Program-made: the position numbers and the translations under genes
Notes under the pieces: generated by a model
Databases searched by the model: none
What the model was told of the DNA's origin: nothing
The model's input: only the letters and a program-made list of their open reading frames with translations
Assembly (NCBI GenBank): GCA_964404165.1
Contig: CAYOIZ010000026.1
Coordinates: 21,895 to 85,894, forward strand
DNA length: 64,000 bases
Source of the DNA: DASYLJ01 sp964404165
GTDB taxonomy: Bacteria; Desulfobacterota; Binatia; DP-6
Direction of reading: 5' to 3'
Part shown: one piece after another, positions 54,433 through 63,263 of the stretch
How the letters are laid out: every line of letters starts with the position of its first letter
Position numbering within the stretch: position 1 is the stretch's first letter

Positions 54433-56523
54433 TCAGTACGCCGACGCCCACGACCAGTAGAGGAAGACGCCGCCGAGCACGCCGATCACCACCACGTAGA
54501 CGTACGACGTGATGGCCCCCGTCTGCAGGGTGCGCGCGCGACGGCCGATCGCCCAGGTGACGTCGGCCACGCCGTTCACCGCCCCGTCGACGATGTACTT
54601 GTCGATCATGCCACCGACCTGCGACACGCCGCGCACGACCACCGCGGCGCCGTTGACGACGCCGTCGATGATGGTGCGATCGAACCACGCCGCCGCGTTG
54701 GCGACGAGCAGCATGCCGCGCACGAAGACGACGTCGTACAGCTCGTCGACGTAGTACTTGTTGAGCAGCACGCGGTAGGGCGCCCCGCCCGCGAGCTCGC
54801 TGAACGTCTCGGGCCGGATCGAGCGGCGGTAGTACATGAGCCAGGCGAGCCCGATGCCGCAGAAAGCGACCGTCACCGAGATGGCCATGAGCCCGAGCTC
54901 GAGCGCCAGCTCACCGCCCGCCGGATGTCCCTCGTTCTCGACGCCGTGCGCGCCCATCACGGGAGCCAGCCAGTCGTTGAACACGTGCGGGATGCCGAGG
55001 AAGCCGCCGAGCGAGTGCGGCACGCCGAAGTAGCCGACGACGATCGAGCCCACCGCCAGGATCCAGAGCGGCATCGTCATCGACGGCGGCGACTCGTGGA
55101 GGTGGTGCTGGGTGTCGTGGTCGGCGCGGCATTCGCCGAAGAAGACCATGAACACCTGGCGGAACATGTAGAACGCGGTGAGTCCGGCGACGAGCGTGGC
55201 CACGGTCCACAGCATCCAGTGCCCGTGGTGGCTCGAGTACGCCTGCCAGAGGATCTCGTCCTTCGAGAAGAAGCCGGCCAGGAACGGGAAGCCGGTCAGC
55301 GCCAGCGTGGCGATCAGGAAGGTCTTCGAGGTGTGCGGCAGCTTCGACCACAGCCCGCCCATCTTCCGCATGTCCTGCTCGCCGCCCATCGCATGGATGA
55401 CGCTGCCGGAGCCGAGGAAGAGGCACGCCTTGAAGAACGCGTGCGTCATCAGATGGAAGATGCCGGCGCCGTAGGCGCCGACGCCCATCGCGATGAACAT
55501 GTAGCCGAGCTGCGACACCGTGGAGTAGGCGAGGACCTTCTTGATGTCGTTCTGGGCGACGGCGATCGTCGCCGCCATGAGCGCCGTGGCCGCGCCGATG
55601 ACGGCGATCACGTGCAGCGTGAACGGCGCCATCGCGAACAGGAAGTTGAGGCGCCCGATCATGTAGACGCCGGCGGTCACCATGGTGGCGGCGTGGATCA
55701 GCGCCGACACCGGCGTGGGACCGGCCATGGCGTCGGGCAGCCAGACGTAGAGCGGGATCTGGGCCGACTTCCCGGTGGCGCCGACGAACAGGAACATCGT
55801 GATCAGGACGGCGACCGGCGCGCCCCAGAGCGTCGTGCCCTCGAGGGCGTGCACGTGCTGCGCGAGGTCGCGGAACACCACCGTGCCGTGGCCGTGGGCG
55901 TCGAGGCTCCAGAACAGCAGGAAGATGCCGAGGATGAAGCCGAAGTCGCCGACGCGGTTCACGATGAAGGCCTTGTTGCCGGCCGTCGTGTTGGCGATCT
56001 CCTTGTGCCAGAAGCCGATCAGGCCCCACGAGCAGAAGCCCACGCCCTCCCAGCCGAGGAACATGAGCAGCAGGCTGTCGCCCAGCACCAGCGTGAGCAT
56101 CGCGAACGTGAACAGGTTCAGGTACGCGAAGAAGCGCCAGAAGGCCGCGTCGTCGTGCATGTACCCGGTGGCGTACAGATGGATCAGCCCGCCGATGCCG
56201 GTGACGACGAGGATCATCACGGCCGACAGCGGATCCACCGCGAACGCGACGTTCACGTTCAGCGTGCCGATGTGGAGCCATGGAAAGAGATCGGCGAGCA
56301 GCAGCCGATGCGACGGCTCGAGCCCGACCAGCTGGATGAAGGCGCTGACGGAGAGCACGAAGGCCGCCGCGACGGTGGCGCAGGCGAACATGCCGACGGC
56401 GCCCTTCCCGAACCGCTTCTGCAACGGCGCGCCGAACAGGCCGAGCGTGACGCCGCCGAGCAGCGGCAGGATCGGGATCAGCGCGACGTAGGTCGCGGCC
56501 GTGGGCTCGGAGGCCGCCGTCAT
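54433..56523 (-). CDS. nuoL: NADH-quinone oxidoreductase subunit L
   Basis: 696 residues from ATG 56523, overlapping the nuoK stop as ATGA. Largest antiporter-like subunit: LLLMFLGWEGVGFCSWGLIG, NRVGDFGFILGIFLLFWSLD, KSAQIPLYVWLPDAMAGPTP and VAQNDIKKVLAYSTVSQLGY. The C-terminal ~150 residues, with YYVDELYDVVFVRG and a last helix, form the lateral helix that clamps NuoM and NuoN. A His-rich loop (DHDTQHHLHESPP) is unremarkable for the family. Confidence 0.97.
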   Translation of the reverse strand: MTAASEPTAATYVALIPILPLLGGVTLGLFGAPLQKRFGKGAVGMFACATVAAAFVLSVSAFIQLVGLEPSHRLLLADLFPWLHIGTLNVNVAFAVDPLSAVMILVVTGIGGLIHLYATGYMHDDAAFWRFFAYLNLFTFAMLTLVLGDSLLLMFLGWEGVGFCSWGLIGFWHKEIANTTAGNKAFIVNRVGDFGFILGIFLLFWSLDAHGHGTVVFRDLAQHVHALEGTTLWGAPVAVLITMFLFVGATGKSAQIPLYVWLPDAMAGPTPVSALIHAATMVTAGVYMIGRLNFLFAMAPFTLHVIAVIGAATALMAATIAVAQNDIKKVLAYSTVSQLGYMFIAMGVGAYGAGIFHLMTHAFFKACLFLGSGSVIHAMGGEQDMRKMGGLWSKLPHTSKTFLIATLALTGFPFLAGFFSKDEILWQAYSSHHGHWMLWTVATLVAGLTAFYMFRQVFMVFFGECRADHDTQHHLHESPPSMTMPLWILAVGSIVVGYFGVPHSLGGFLGIPHVFNDWLAPVMGAHGVENEGHPAGGELALELGLMAISVTVAFCGIGLAWLMYYRRSIRPETFSELAGGAPYRVLLNKYYVDELYDVVFVRGMLLVANAAAWFDRTIIDGVVNGAAVVVRGVSQVGGMIDKYIVDGAVNGVADVTWAIGRRARTLQTGAITSYVYVVVIGVLGGVFLYWSWASAY

Positions 56524-56831
56524 CCGCGCAACCGATCGGTGGCGTCGACGTCGATGGTCTCGAACGCCTGGTAGATGCCGAGCACGATCGCGAGGCCGAT
56601 GGCCGCCTCGGCCGCCGCCAGCATGATGACGAAGATGGCGAAGATCTGGCCGTCGTAGTTGCTCTGCCCGTAGCGGGCGAAGGCGACGTAGTTGATGTTG
56701 GCCGAGTTCAGGATGAGCTCGATACCCATCAGGATGCCGAGCGCGTTGCGGCGTGTCAGCACGCAGAACAGGCCGAGCGCGAACACGATGGCGCTCAACA
56801 CCAGGAAGTGGGTGAGGCCGAGATCGCCCAT
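56520..56831 (-). CDS. nuoK: NADH-quinone oxidoreductase subunit K
   Basis: 103 residues with three membrane helices, the usual NuoK size. Conserved acidic residues in helices: GILMGIELILNSANIN and FVIMLAAAEAAIGLAIVLG, both in the proton path. It shares one base with nuoJ (TGATG at 56831) and four with nuoL. Confidence 0.97.
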   Translation of the reverse strand: MGDLGLTHFLVLSAIVFALGLFCVLTRRNALGILMGIELILNSANINYVAFARYGQSNYDGQIFAIFVIMLAAAEAAIGLAIVLGIYQAFETIDVDATDRLRG

Positions 56832-57331
56832 CAGCCGCGAACCTCCTTGCGTGACACCACCACCGCACCGATGAGCGCCACCAGGAGTACGAGCGAGGCG
56901 ACCTCGAACGGCAGGATGTACTGCGTGAGGAAGGCGTTGCCGATGGCGTAGGTGCTGGGGGGCGGCTCGGCGTCGGCCTTGACGATCCAGTCGGCGCGCA
57001 GCGCCACCCGCACCATGCCCACGAACACGAGCCCCACGACGACGGCGGCCGGCAGGCGTCCCACCGAGCGGTTGGAGACGTTCACGTCCGCGATCCGGTG
57101 CGTCAGCATGATGGCGAAGAGGCTCAGGACGAGGATGCCGCCGACGTAGACCAGCAGCTGCACGAGCCCGACGAAGTCGGCGGTGAGCAGCACGAAGATC
57201 CCCGCCACGCCAAGGAGCGCGCCCATCAGCGCGAACGCCGAGTAGACGATGTTCTTCGCCATCGCCACCCCTACGGCGGAGCCTGCGGTGATCGCGGCGA
57301 GTAGGTAGAAGGCAGCTGTCGTGGTGGACAC
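56831..57331 (-). CDS. nuoJ: NADH-quinone oxidoreductase subunit J
   Basis: 166 residues from GTG 57331, which gives the normal NuoJ N-terminus (STTTAAFYLLAAITAGSAVG); a longer TTG start at 57376 is unlikely. Five membrane helices with AKNIVYSAFALMGALLGVAG, FVGLVQLLVYVGGILVLSLF and LPFEVASLVLLVALIGAVV. NuoI, which normally precedes NuoJ, lies 5.4 kb away. The 129-bp region 57332-57460 must therefore hold a new promoter; I see only a weak candidate on the minus strand (TTGCCT with a TG-extended TAGACG). Confidence 0.95.
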   Translation of the reverse strand: MSTTTAAFYLLAAITAGSAVGVAMAKNIVYSAFALMGALLGVAGIFVLLTADFVGLVQLLVYVGGILVLSLFAIMLTHRIADVNVSNRSVGRLPAAVVVGLVFVGMVRVALRADWIVKADAEPPPSTYAIGNAFLTQYILPFEVASLVLLVALIGAVVVSRKEVRG

Positions 57332-57460
57332 GAAGTCGCTCGAATGTCTCGCTCTTGGGCGTGTCGCGTCTAGCAAATGCGGACCGTGGAAGGCAAACGC
57401 TCGCGACCTCGAATTCGCTCTCTTGTCGGGACGCGCCGGACCGCGCTACGGACCGCGGTC

Positions 57461-58909
57461 ATGGGTACGCTCGACTACGGCACCGCCGCCGACCTCACGG
57501 CCCTCCTCCGCCGGCGCGAATGCTCGGCGCGCGAGCTCCTCGACCATCACCTCGCCCGCATCGCGGCGCGCAACCCCGCCCTGAACGCCGTCGTCACGCT
57601 CGACGTCGAGCGCGCCCGTGCCCGCGCCGACGCCGCCGACGCCGCGCTCGCCCGCGGCGAGTCGTGGGGGCCGCTCCACGGCGTCCCGATGACCGTGAAG
57701 GAGACGTTCGAGACCGAGGGCCTGCGCACGACCGCCGGATTCGAGCCGTTCACGGACCACGTGCCGGCCGCCGATGCGGTTGCCGTCGCCCGCCTGAAGG
57801 CCGCCGGTGCCGTCGTCTTCGGCAAGACGAACACGCCGGTGCTGGCGGGCGACTGGCAGAGCTACAACCCGCTCTTCGGTGTCACCCACAATCCCTGGGA
57901 CGTGTCCCGGACGCCGGGCGGTTCGTCGGGCGGCTCGGCCGCGGCGCTCGCCGCGGGGCTGACGCCGCTCGAGCTCGGCAGCGACATCGCCGGCTCGATC
58001 CGGGTGCCCGCCCACTGGTGCGGCGTCTACGGCCACAAGCCGACGCACGGCATCATCCCGCAGCGCGGGCACATCCCCGGGCCGCCCGGCACGTTGGGCG
58101 AGGCCGACCTCGCGACGATGGGGCCCATGGCGCGCTCGGCCGCGGACCTGGACCTCGCGCTCAGCGTCCTGGCCGGACCGCGCCGCGACCGCGCCACCGC
58201 CTGGCACCTCGCGCTGCCCGCACCACGCCACGAGACGCTGCGCGGCTATCGCGTCGCCGCCTGGCTCGACGACGCGGCCTACCCCGTCGACGCCGAGGTG
58301 GCGGCGCGGCTCGAGGCGGCGGTCGCGGCCCTCGAGCGTGCCGGGGTGCGCGTCGATCGGACGCCGCCGGATGGAATCGACCTCGCCGACGTCGTCCGTA
58401 CCTACGTCGAGCTGCTGTGGCCGCTCATGGTGGCCGGTGTGCCCGAGGAGCTGTTCGACGGGCTCGTCGCCGCCGCGGCCGGCGGCGGCACCGACCCGTT
58501 CACGGTACTGGCCCGCACCAGCACGCTCCGCCACCGCGACTGGTTGCGCGCGAACGAGCGGCGGGAGCGGCTGTGCGCACGGCTCGCGACCTGCTTCGAG
58601 CAGTACGACGTGCTGCTCATGCCGACCAACCAGATCCCGGCGCTCGCGCACGACCACAGCGAGCCGATGCCGGCGCGCAGCATCCGCGTGAACGGCGCCG
58701 AGCGCCCCTACTTCGACCTGCTGGCCTGGATCGCGCTCGCGACGACGACGCTGCATCCGGCGACGACCGCGCCCGTCGGACGCACGCGCGGCGGCCTGCC
58801 GGTCGGCATCCAGATCGTCGGACCCTACCTCGAGGATCGCACGCCGATCGCCTTCGCGGGGCATCTGGCCGGCGTCGTCGGTGGGTTCGTCGCACCGCCG
58901 GGCTCCTGA
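57461..58909 (+). CDS. Amidase signature-family hydrolase
   Basis: 482 residues from ATG 57461 (the frame is open from an ATG at 57377). Amidase signature: catalytic Lys in PLHGVPMTVKETFETEG, cis-Ser in PGGSSGGSAAALAAGL and nucleophile Ser in ELGSDIAGSIRVPAHWCGV, so the Ser-cisSer-Lys triad is complete. It hydrolyses amides; the C-terminal half lacks GatA features, so it is not the tRNA amidotransferase. It overlaps the amidohydrolase gene by one base (TGATG), giving a two-gene unit for amide or urea-like substrates, placed on the opposite strand between the two halves of the nuo cluster. Confidence 0.9.
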   Translation: MGTLDYGTAADLTALLRRRECSARELLDHHLARIAARNPALNAVVTLDVERARARADAADAALARGESWGPLHGVPMTVKETFETEGLRTTAGFEPFTDHVPAADAVAVARLKAAGAVVFGKTNTPVLAGDWQSYNPLFGVTHNPWDVSRTPGGSSGGSAAALAAGLTPLELGSDIAGSIRVPAHWCGVYGHKPTHGIIPQRGHIPGPPGTLGEADLATMGPMARSAADLDLALSVLAGPRRDRATAWHLALPAPRHETLRGYRVAAWLDDAAYPVDAEVAARLEAAVAALERAGVRVDRTPPDGIDLADVVRTYVELLWPLMVAGVPEELFDGLVAAAAGGGTDPFTVLARTSTLRHRDWLRANERRERLCARLATCFEQYDVLLMPTNQIPALAHDHSEPMPARSIRVNGAERPYFDLLAWIALATTTLHPATTAPVGRTRGGLPVGIQIVGPYLEDRTPIAFAGHLAGVVGGFVAPPGS

Positions 58910-60792
58910 TGGCGACGACGCTCTACACCGGCGGGCGCGTGCTGGTGCTCGACGGCGTCACACCGCCCGCCGAGGCGGTGGTCGTCCGCGACGGTCGTAT
59001 CGCCGGTGTCGGAGCGGCGAGCGACATGCGTGCGCTCGCCGGGCCGGGGGCCGAGCCGGTGGCCCTGCGTGGTGCCACCGTCATGCCGGGGCTCGTCGAC
59101 ACGCATCCGCACCTGATCCACTTCGGTGCCTTCTCCCACCCGCTCGTCGATCTGTCCGACGCGACGTCCCATGCCGACATCGTCGCGCGGCTCCGCGCCA
59201 AGGCGGCGGTGACACCGCCCGGCACGTGGATCATGGCGACGCCGATCGGCGAGCCGCACTACTTCCTGCGTCGCTCGTTCCGCGACCTCGCCGAGGGCGC
59301 CCTGCCCGGCCGCCACGTGCTCGACACGGTCAGCCGCGAGCACCCGATCTTCATCCAGGCGTGGGCACCGGTCATCCCGAACGTCTGCGCGTTCAACACG
59401 GCAGGCCTGGCGGCGGTGGGCATCGATCGCGAGACGCCCGCACGCGTCGACAACGTCTGGATCGAGCGCGACGCGGACGGAACCCCGAGCGGCATCCTGC
59501 GCGGCTCCGTCAACAACTACTACACCAACGACCCGTTCATGAACTCCCTGCTGGGGCAGCTACCGATGCTGCAGGCCGACGCCATCCTGCCCGGCGCCAA
59601 GGCCGCGATGGCCACCTACAACCGGCTCGGCGTCACGACGGTGTACGAAGGCCACGCGATGGGGGCCGGCGAGATCGGCGCCTATCGCGCGCTGCGCGCC
59701 GAGAATGCGCTGACGGTGCGCGTCCTGACCGCGCTCGAGGCGGAGTCGTACGGCCTGCCGTGGACGGCGTCGCTGTCGGACGCCGACTTCGACGCCAACC
59801 TCGAGCTGGCGCTGGCGCTGCACGACACCACCGACGCCTTCTGCCGCGGCGACGGCGTCACGGTGTCGCGCGGCGGCCCGTGCTGGCCCGGATTCCTCCG
59901 CATGTGGGAGCCGTACCGCGGCCCGTACGGCGAGCCGACGACGGGGGTCACCTTCGTCGCCCCCGAGAAGGAGCAGCGAGCGCTCGACTTCTGCGCCGCG
60001 CGCGGGCTGCGCCTCAACTTCATCGGTGCCGGATACAAGGACCACGACGAGTTCCTCGACCGCGCCGAGGCCGTCGCGCGCACGATCCCGATCGCCGACC
60101 GTCACTGGATCCTGCAGCACGCCTACCTCGTCACCGAGCACCAGGCGCGCCGCTACGCCGCGCTCGGATTCGACGTGACGACGAGCATGTCCTTCTCGTG
60201 GGGCAAGGGCGACCTCATGGCGGAGCGCATCGGCCGCCACGTCTGGGACGACCTCATCCCGCTGCGTCGCCTGCTCGATGCGGGCCTGACGGTGGGCTGC
60301 GGCACCGACTGGGGTCCGAAGAACGTCTTCGAGCACATCGCCTTGGCCGAGCAGCCCTACTTCTGCGGTAGCGCTCACCGCCACACGGTCAATGCCGTGA
60401 CGCGCGAGGAAGCGCTGCTGATGTGGACCCGCGACGCCGCGAAGATCCTGCACTGGGACGGCATCGGCACCCTCGCGCCCGGCAACCACGCCGACCTGAT
60501 CATCATCGATCGGGATCCGCTGACGTGCTCGAACGAGTCACTCCCCACCACCAAGGTCCTGCGAACGCTCGTGGGCGGCGCGACGACGCCGGCCAACTCT
60601 AGCAGCGACCCGTCGGTCGCTGGGGTCGGGTGCGACGGGCGGGGGCGTGGTCCAGAGCGAGTCGGGAGACACGCGGGAGGAGGGAGTGGGGCGCGGGGTG
60701 CCGTGCGAGCGTCGAGCGAAGACCACGCTCCCGCCCGTCGCACCCGACCCCGACCCGACGAGGGAAGCCGAGCGCTCAGTCGGTCAGCGTGA
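58909..60792 (+). CDS. YtcJ/NfdA-like metal-dependent amidohydrolase with extended tail
   Basis: 627 residues. Amidohydrolase-3 type: LYTGGRVLVLDGVTPPAEAV, metal site MPGLVDTHPHLIHFG, conserved acid in VTTVYEGHAMG, His in WILQHAYLVTEH, CGTDWGPKNVFEHIALA and APGNHADLIIIDRDPLTC. These enzymes deacylate N-formyl or N-acyl compounds. The fold should end near residue 562 (VLRTLVGGATTPA). The last ~62 residues are low-complexity (Arg/Gly/Pro) and are encoded by a hairpin and a 130-bp inverted repeat, so they look acquired by read-through. The gene overlaps convergent speA by 17 nt. Confidence 0.87.
   Translation: MATTLYTGGRVLVLDGVTPPAEAVVVRDGRIAGVGAASDMRALAGPGAEPVALRGATVMPGLVDTHPHLIHFGAFSHPLVDLSDATSHADIVARLRAKAAVTPPGTWIMATPIGEPHYFLRRSFRDLAEGALPGRHVLDTVSREHPIFIQAWAPVIPNVCAFNTAGLAAVGIDRETPARVDNVWIERDADGTPSGILRGSVNNYYTNDPFMNSLLGQLPMLQADAILPGAKAAMATYNRLGVTTVYEGHAMGAGEIGAYRALRAENALTVRVLTALEAESYGLPWTASLSDADFDANLELALALHDTTDAFCRGDGVTVSRGGPCWPGFLRMWEPYRGPYGEPTTGVTFVAPEKEQRALDFCAARGLRLNFIGAGYKDHDEFLDRAEAVARTIPIADRHWILQHAYLVTEHQARRYAALGFDVTTSMSFSWGKGDLMAERIGRHVWDDLIPLRRLLDAGLTVGCGTDWGPKNVFEHIALAEQPYFCGSAHRHTVNAVTREEALLMWTRDAAKILHWDGIGTLAPGNHADLIIIDRDPLTCSNESLPTTKVLRTLVGGATTPANSSSDPSVAGVGCDGRGRGPERVGRHAGGGSGARGAVRASSEDHAPARRTRPRPDEGSRALSRSA
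60603..60622. other. Perfect 8-bp hairpin at end of amidohydrolase domain
   Basis: CAGCGACC-CGTC-GGTCGCTG, a perfect stem with a four-base loop, exactly where the amidohydrolase fold should end. No T-run follows on either strand. It abuts the left arm of the large inverted repeat. Confidence 0.6.
60622..60751. repeat. Large inverted repeat, 30-bp arms, between convergent genes
   Basis: Left arm 60622-60651 and right arm 60722-60751 are reverse complements at 29 of 30 positions (plus one further inner pair), with a 70-bp purine-rich loop (60652-60721). The mismatch is one internal base. It lies at the meeting point of the amidohydrolase and speA 3' ends. It could be a bidirectional terminator or a mobile palindromic element; no terminal duplication was identified. 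Confidence 0.85.
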
Positions 60793-62701
60793 GATACGTC
60801 GAGCCCGCGAGCGCTTCCTCGTACCGCCGCATGAGCCGGCCCGACTCGGCGGGCGTGATGCGCTTGTCGCGCAGCGCCGCCTCGATCGCACGCCGCACGC
60901 GCGACACCAGGTCGTCCTTCGAGTACTGCACGTAGGCCAGCACCTCGGACACCGAGTCGCCCTCGACGACGTGCTCGACGCGGTAGCCGTCACCGTCGAG
61001 GCGCACGTGCACCGCGTCGGTGTCGCCGAAGAGGTTGTGCAGGTCGCCCAGGATCTCCTGATACGCGCCGACCAGGAACGTCGCGATGTAGTACGGCTCG
61101 CCGTTCACCGCGTGCAGCTCGAGCGAGTGCTTCACGTCGTGCAGATCGATGAAGCGGTCCATCTTGCCGTCGCTGTCGCAGGTGAGGTCGGCCAGCACCG
61201 CGCGGCGCAGCGGCGGACGGTTCAGCTTGTGGATGGGCATGGTCGGGAACAGCTGGCGCACGGCCCAGTGGTCGGGCAGCGACTGGAACAGCGAGAAGTT
61301 GCAGAAGTAGGTGTCGGAGAGCTGGCGCTCGAGGCCCTCGAGATCGTCCGGCACGTACGTGAGGTCGCGCACCTGCTTCAGGATCTTCTCGACCGTGGCG
61401 TAGAAGAGCTGCTCGGCACGTGCCCGCGCCTTCAGATCGAGCACGCCGAGGTTGAAGGCCGTGATGGCCTCCTCCTTCAGCTGCAGCGTGTCGTGATACG
61501 CCTCCTGGAAGTTCTTCGGCGTGACGCCTTCCCAGGTTTCGTAGAGCTGCTGGATGACCCGGTGCTCGCTCTTGTCGAGCGACGCCGGCACCTGCCCGAG
61601 CAGCATCTCGTTCGTGCCCAGCACGTTGAAGACGAGCACCGAGTGGTGCGCCGTCAGCGCGCGGCCCGACTCGGTGACGATGTCGGGATGCGGCACGCCC
61701 TTGCCGTCGCACGCTTCGGCGATCTGGCTGACGACGTCCGCGGCGTACTCCTCGAGGGTGTAGTTCACCGACGAGTGGAAGTTGGTCTGGCTGCCGTCGT
61801 AGTCGACGCCGAGCCCGCCGCCGCAGTCGAGGAAGCGCATGTTGGCGCCGAGCCCGTGCAGCTCGACGAAGATGCGACTGGCCTCGCGCAGCGCGTCCTT
61901 GATGGCGCGGATGGCGGTGATCTGGGAGCCGATGTGGAAGTGCAGCAGCTGCAGGCAGTCGAGCATGTTCTCGGCCCGCAGCCGCTCGACCGTCTCCACC
62001 ATCTCCGCCGTGGTGAGCCCGAACTTCGAGCGATCACCCGTCGACTCGACCCACTTGCCCGCCCCCTTCGTCGACAGGCGCGCACGCACGCCGATGACCG
62101 GCCGGATGTCGAGGTCGCGCGCCGCGGCGAGGATGATGCCCAGCTCGGCCATGCGGTCGACGACCACGATGACCTGGCGCCCGAGCTTCTGCGCCAGCAG
62201 CGCCGTCTCGATGAAGGCGCGGTCCTTGTAGCCGTTGCACAGGATCAGCGCGTCGGGATTGTCCTGCAGCGCCAGCGCCACGAGCAGCTCGGGCTTCGAG
62301 CCGGCCTCGAGGCCGAGGGCGAACGGCCGGCCGTACTCGATCAGCTCCTCGACGACGTGCCGCGCCTGGTTCACCTTGATGGGGTACACGCCGCGATAGC
62401 GACCCTTGTAGTCGTTCTCGGCGATGGCGCGCTGGAACGAGCCGCACAGCTGCTCGATCCGCGTGCGCAGGATGTCCGAGAAGCGGATCAGCAGCGGCAC
62501 GGTGAGGCCGCGGGACTGGAGATCGTCGACCAGCTCCTTCAGATCGATGCGCGCGGACGCAGGACCGGCGGGTGTGACCTCGACGTTGCCCGCCTCGTTG
62601 ATCGTGAAGAAGTCGCGACCCCAGCCATTGACGTTGTAGAGCTCGAGCGCGTCTTTGATGGTCCAGGCACGCAGCTCGGTCTGCAGGGCCGACTGCGCCA
62701 C
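60776..62701 (-). CDS. speA: Biosynthetic arginine decarboxylase
   Basis: 641 residues from GTG 62701, which lies one base after the nuoI stop; an ATG at 62725 would overlap nuoI by 23 bp. PLP-dependent fold-III enzyme: TIKDALELYNVNGWGRDFFT, the PLP lysine K109 in GVYPIKVNQARHV, LHFHIGSQITAIRAIKDALR, FLDCGGGLGVDYDGS and SGRALTAHHSVLVFNV. It makes agmatine for polyamine synthesis. It follows nuoH-nuoI closely on the same strand, so is likely co-transcribed with them and separates them from nuoJ. Confidence 0.95.
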   Translation of the reverse strand: MAQSALQTELRAWTIKDALELYNVNGWGRDFFTINEAGNVEVTPAGPASARIDLKELVDDLQSRGLTVPLLIRFSDILRTRIEQLCGSFQRAIAENDYKGRYRGVYPIKVNQARHVVEELIEYGRPFALGLEAGSKPELLVALALQDNPDALILCNGYKDRAFIETALLAQKLGRQVIVVVDRMAELGIILAAARDLDIRPVIGVRARLSTKGAGKWVESTGDRSKFGLTTAEMVETVERLRAENMLDCLQLLHFHIGSQITAIRAIKDALREASRIFVELHGLGANMRFLDCGGGLGVDYDGSQTNFHSSVNYTLEEYAADVVSQIAEACDGKGVPHPDIVTESGRALTAHHSVLVFNVLGTNEMLLGQVPASLDKSEHRVIQQLYETWEGVTPKNFQEAYHDTLQLKEEAITAFNLGVLDLKARARAEQLFYATVEKILKQVRDLTYVPDDLEGLERQLSDTYFCNFSLFQSLPDHWAVRQLFPTMPIHKLNRPPLRRAVLADLTCDSDGKMDRFIDLHDVKHSLELHAVNGEPYYIATFLVGAYQEILGDLHNLFGDTDAVHVRLDGDGYRVEHVVEGDSVSEVLAYVQYSKDDLVSRVRRAIEAALRDKRITPAESGRLMRRYEEALAGSTYLTLTD

Positions 62702-62702
62702 G

Positions 62703-63260
62703 CTACTTGGAACCCCCAGGGGCATCCGGCGCGGCGAACTCGCCGACGTACCGCATGCCGCGATCGAGGAGCGGCCCGAGGACCGGGTCGTCCTCGCCCG
62801 CCTTCTTGGGCTTGTAGGCCACCGTCGGCGCCTTCACGAAGCGACGCACCAGGCTCTCGAGCGAGTAGTCGGCGCCCTCGAACTCGGGCGTGTGATGGAT
62901 GGCGCCCGTCGGGCACGGCTCGCTGCAGAGGCCGCAGTACATGCACTTGGCCATGTCGATGTCGAAACGGGTCATGACCAGGCCGCCGGCGGCCTTGTCC
63001 TTGACCGCGTCGATGACGATGCAGTCGATCGGACACGCGCGCTCGCAGGCGAGGCAGGCGGTGCAGATCTCGAGATCGACCTCGAGCATGCCGCGGTAGC
63101 GGAACGGCAGCGTGTCCTGCACCCGCATGCCGTCGGGCAGCCGGTCGGGGTACTCGACGGTGGTGGGCTTCCGCACCATGTACGACGCCGTGACGGCCAT
63201 GCCGTCGGCGATCGTCACCACGGTGTCCTTGATGTTCCGGAGGTAGGCGCCGATTCCCAT
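62703..63260 (-). CDS. nuoI: NADH-quinone oxidoreductase subunit I
   Basis: 185 residues. Two 4Fe-4S clusters: CTACLACERACPIDC and CMYCGLCSEPCPTGA, which carry electrons to cluster N2 side of complex I. The N-terminus (YLRNIKDTVVTIADGMAV) anchors it to the membrane arm. The C-terminal ~30 residues (PVLGPLLDRGMRYVGEF...) are slightly longer than usual. It starts 3 bp after nuoH. The downstream gene is speA instead of nuoJ. Confidence 0.96.
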   Translation of the reverse strand: MGIGAYLRNIKDTVVTIADGMAVTASYMVRKPTTVEYPDRLPDGMRVQDTLPFRYRGMLEVDLEICTACLACERACPIDCIVIDAVKDKAAGGLVMTRFDIDMAKCMYCGLCSEPCPTGAIHHTPEFEGADYSLESLVRRFVKAPTVAYKPKKAGEDDPVLGPLLDRGMRYVGEFAAPDAPGGSK

Positions 63261-63263
63261 CGA

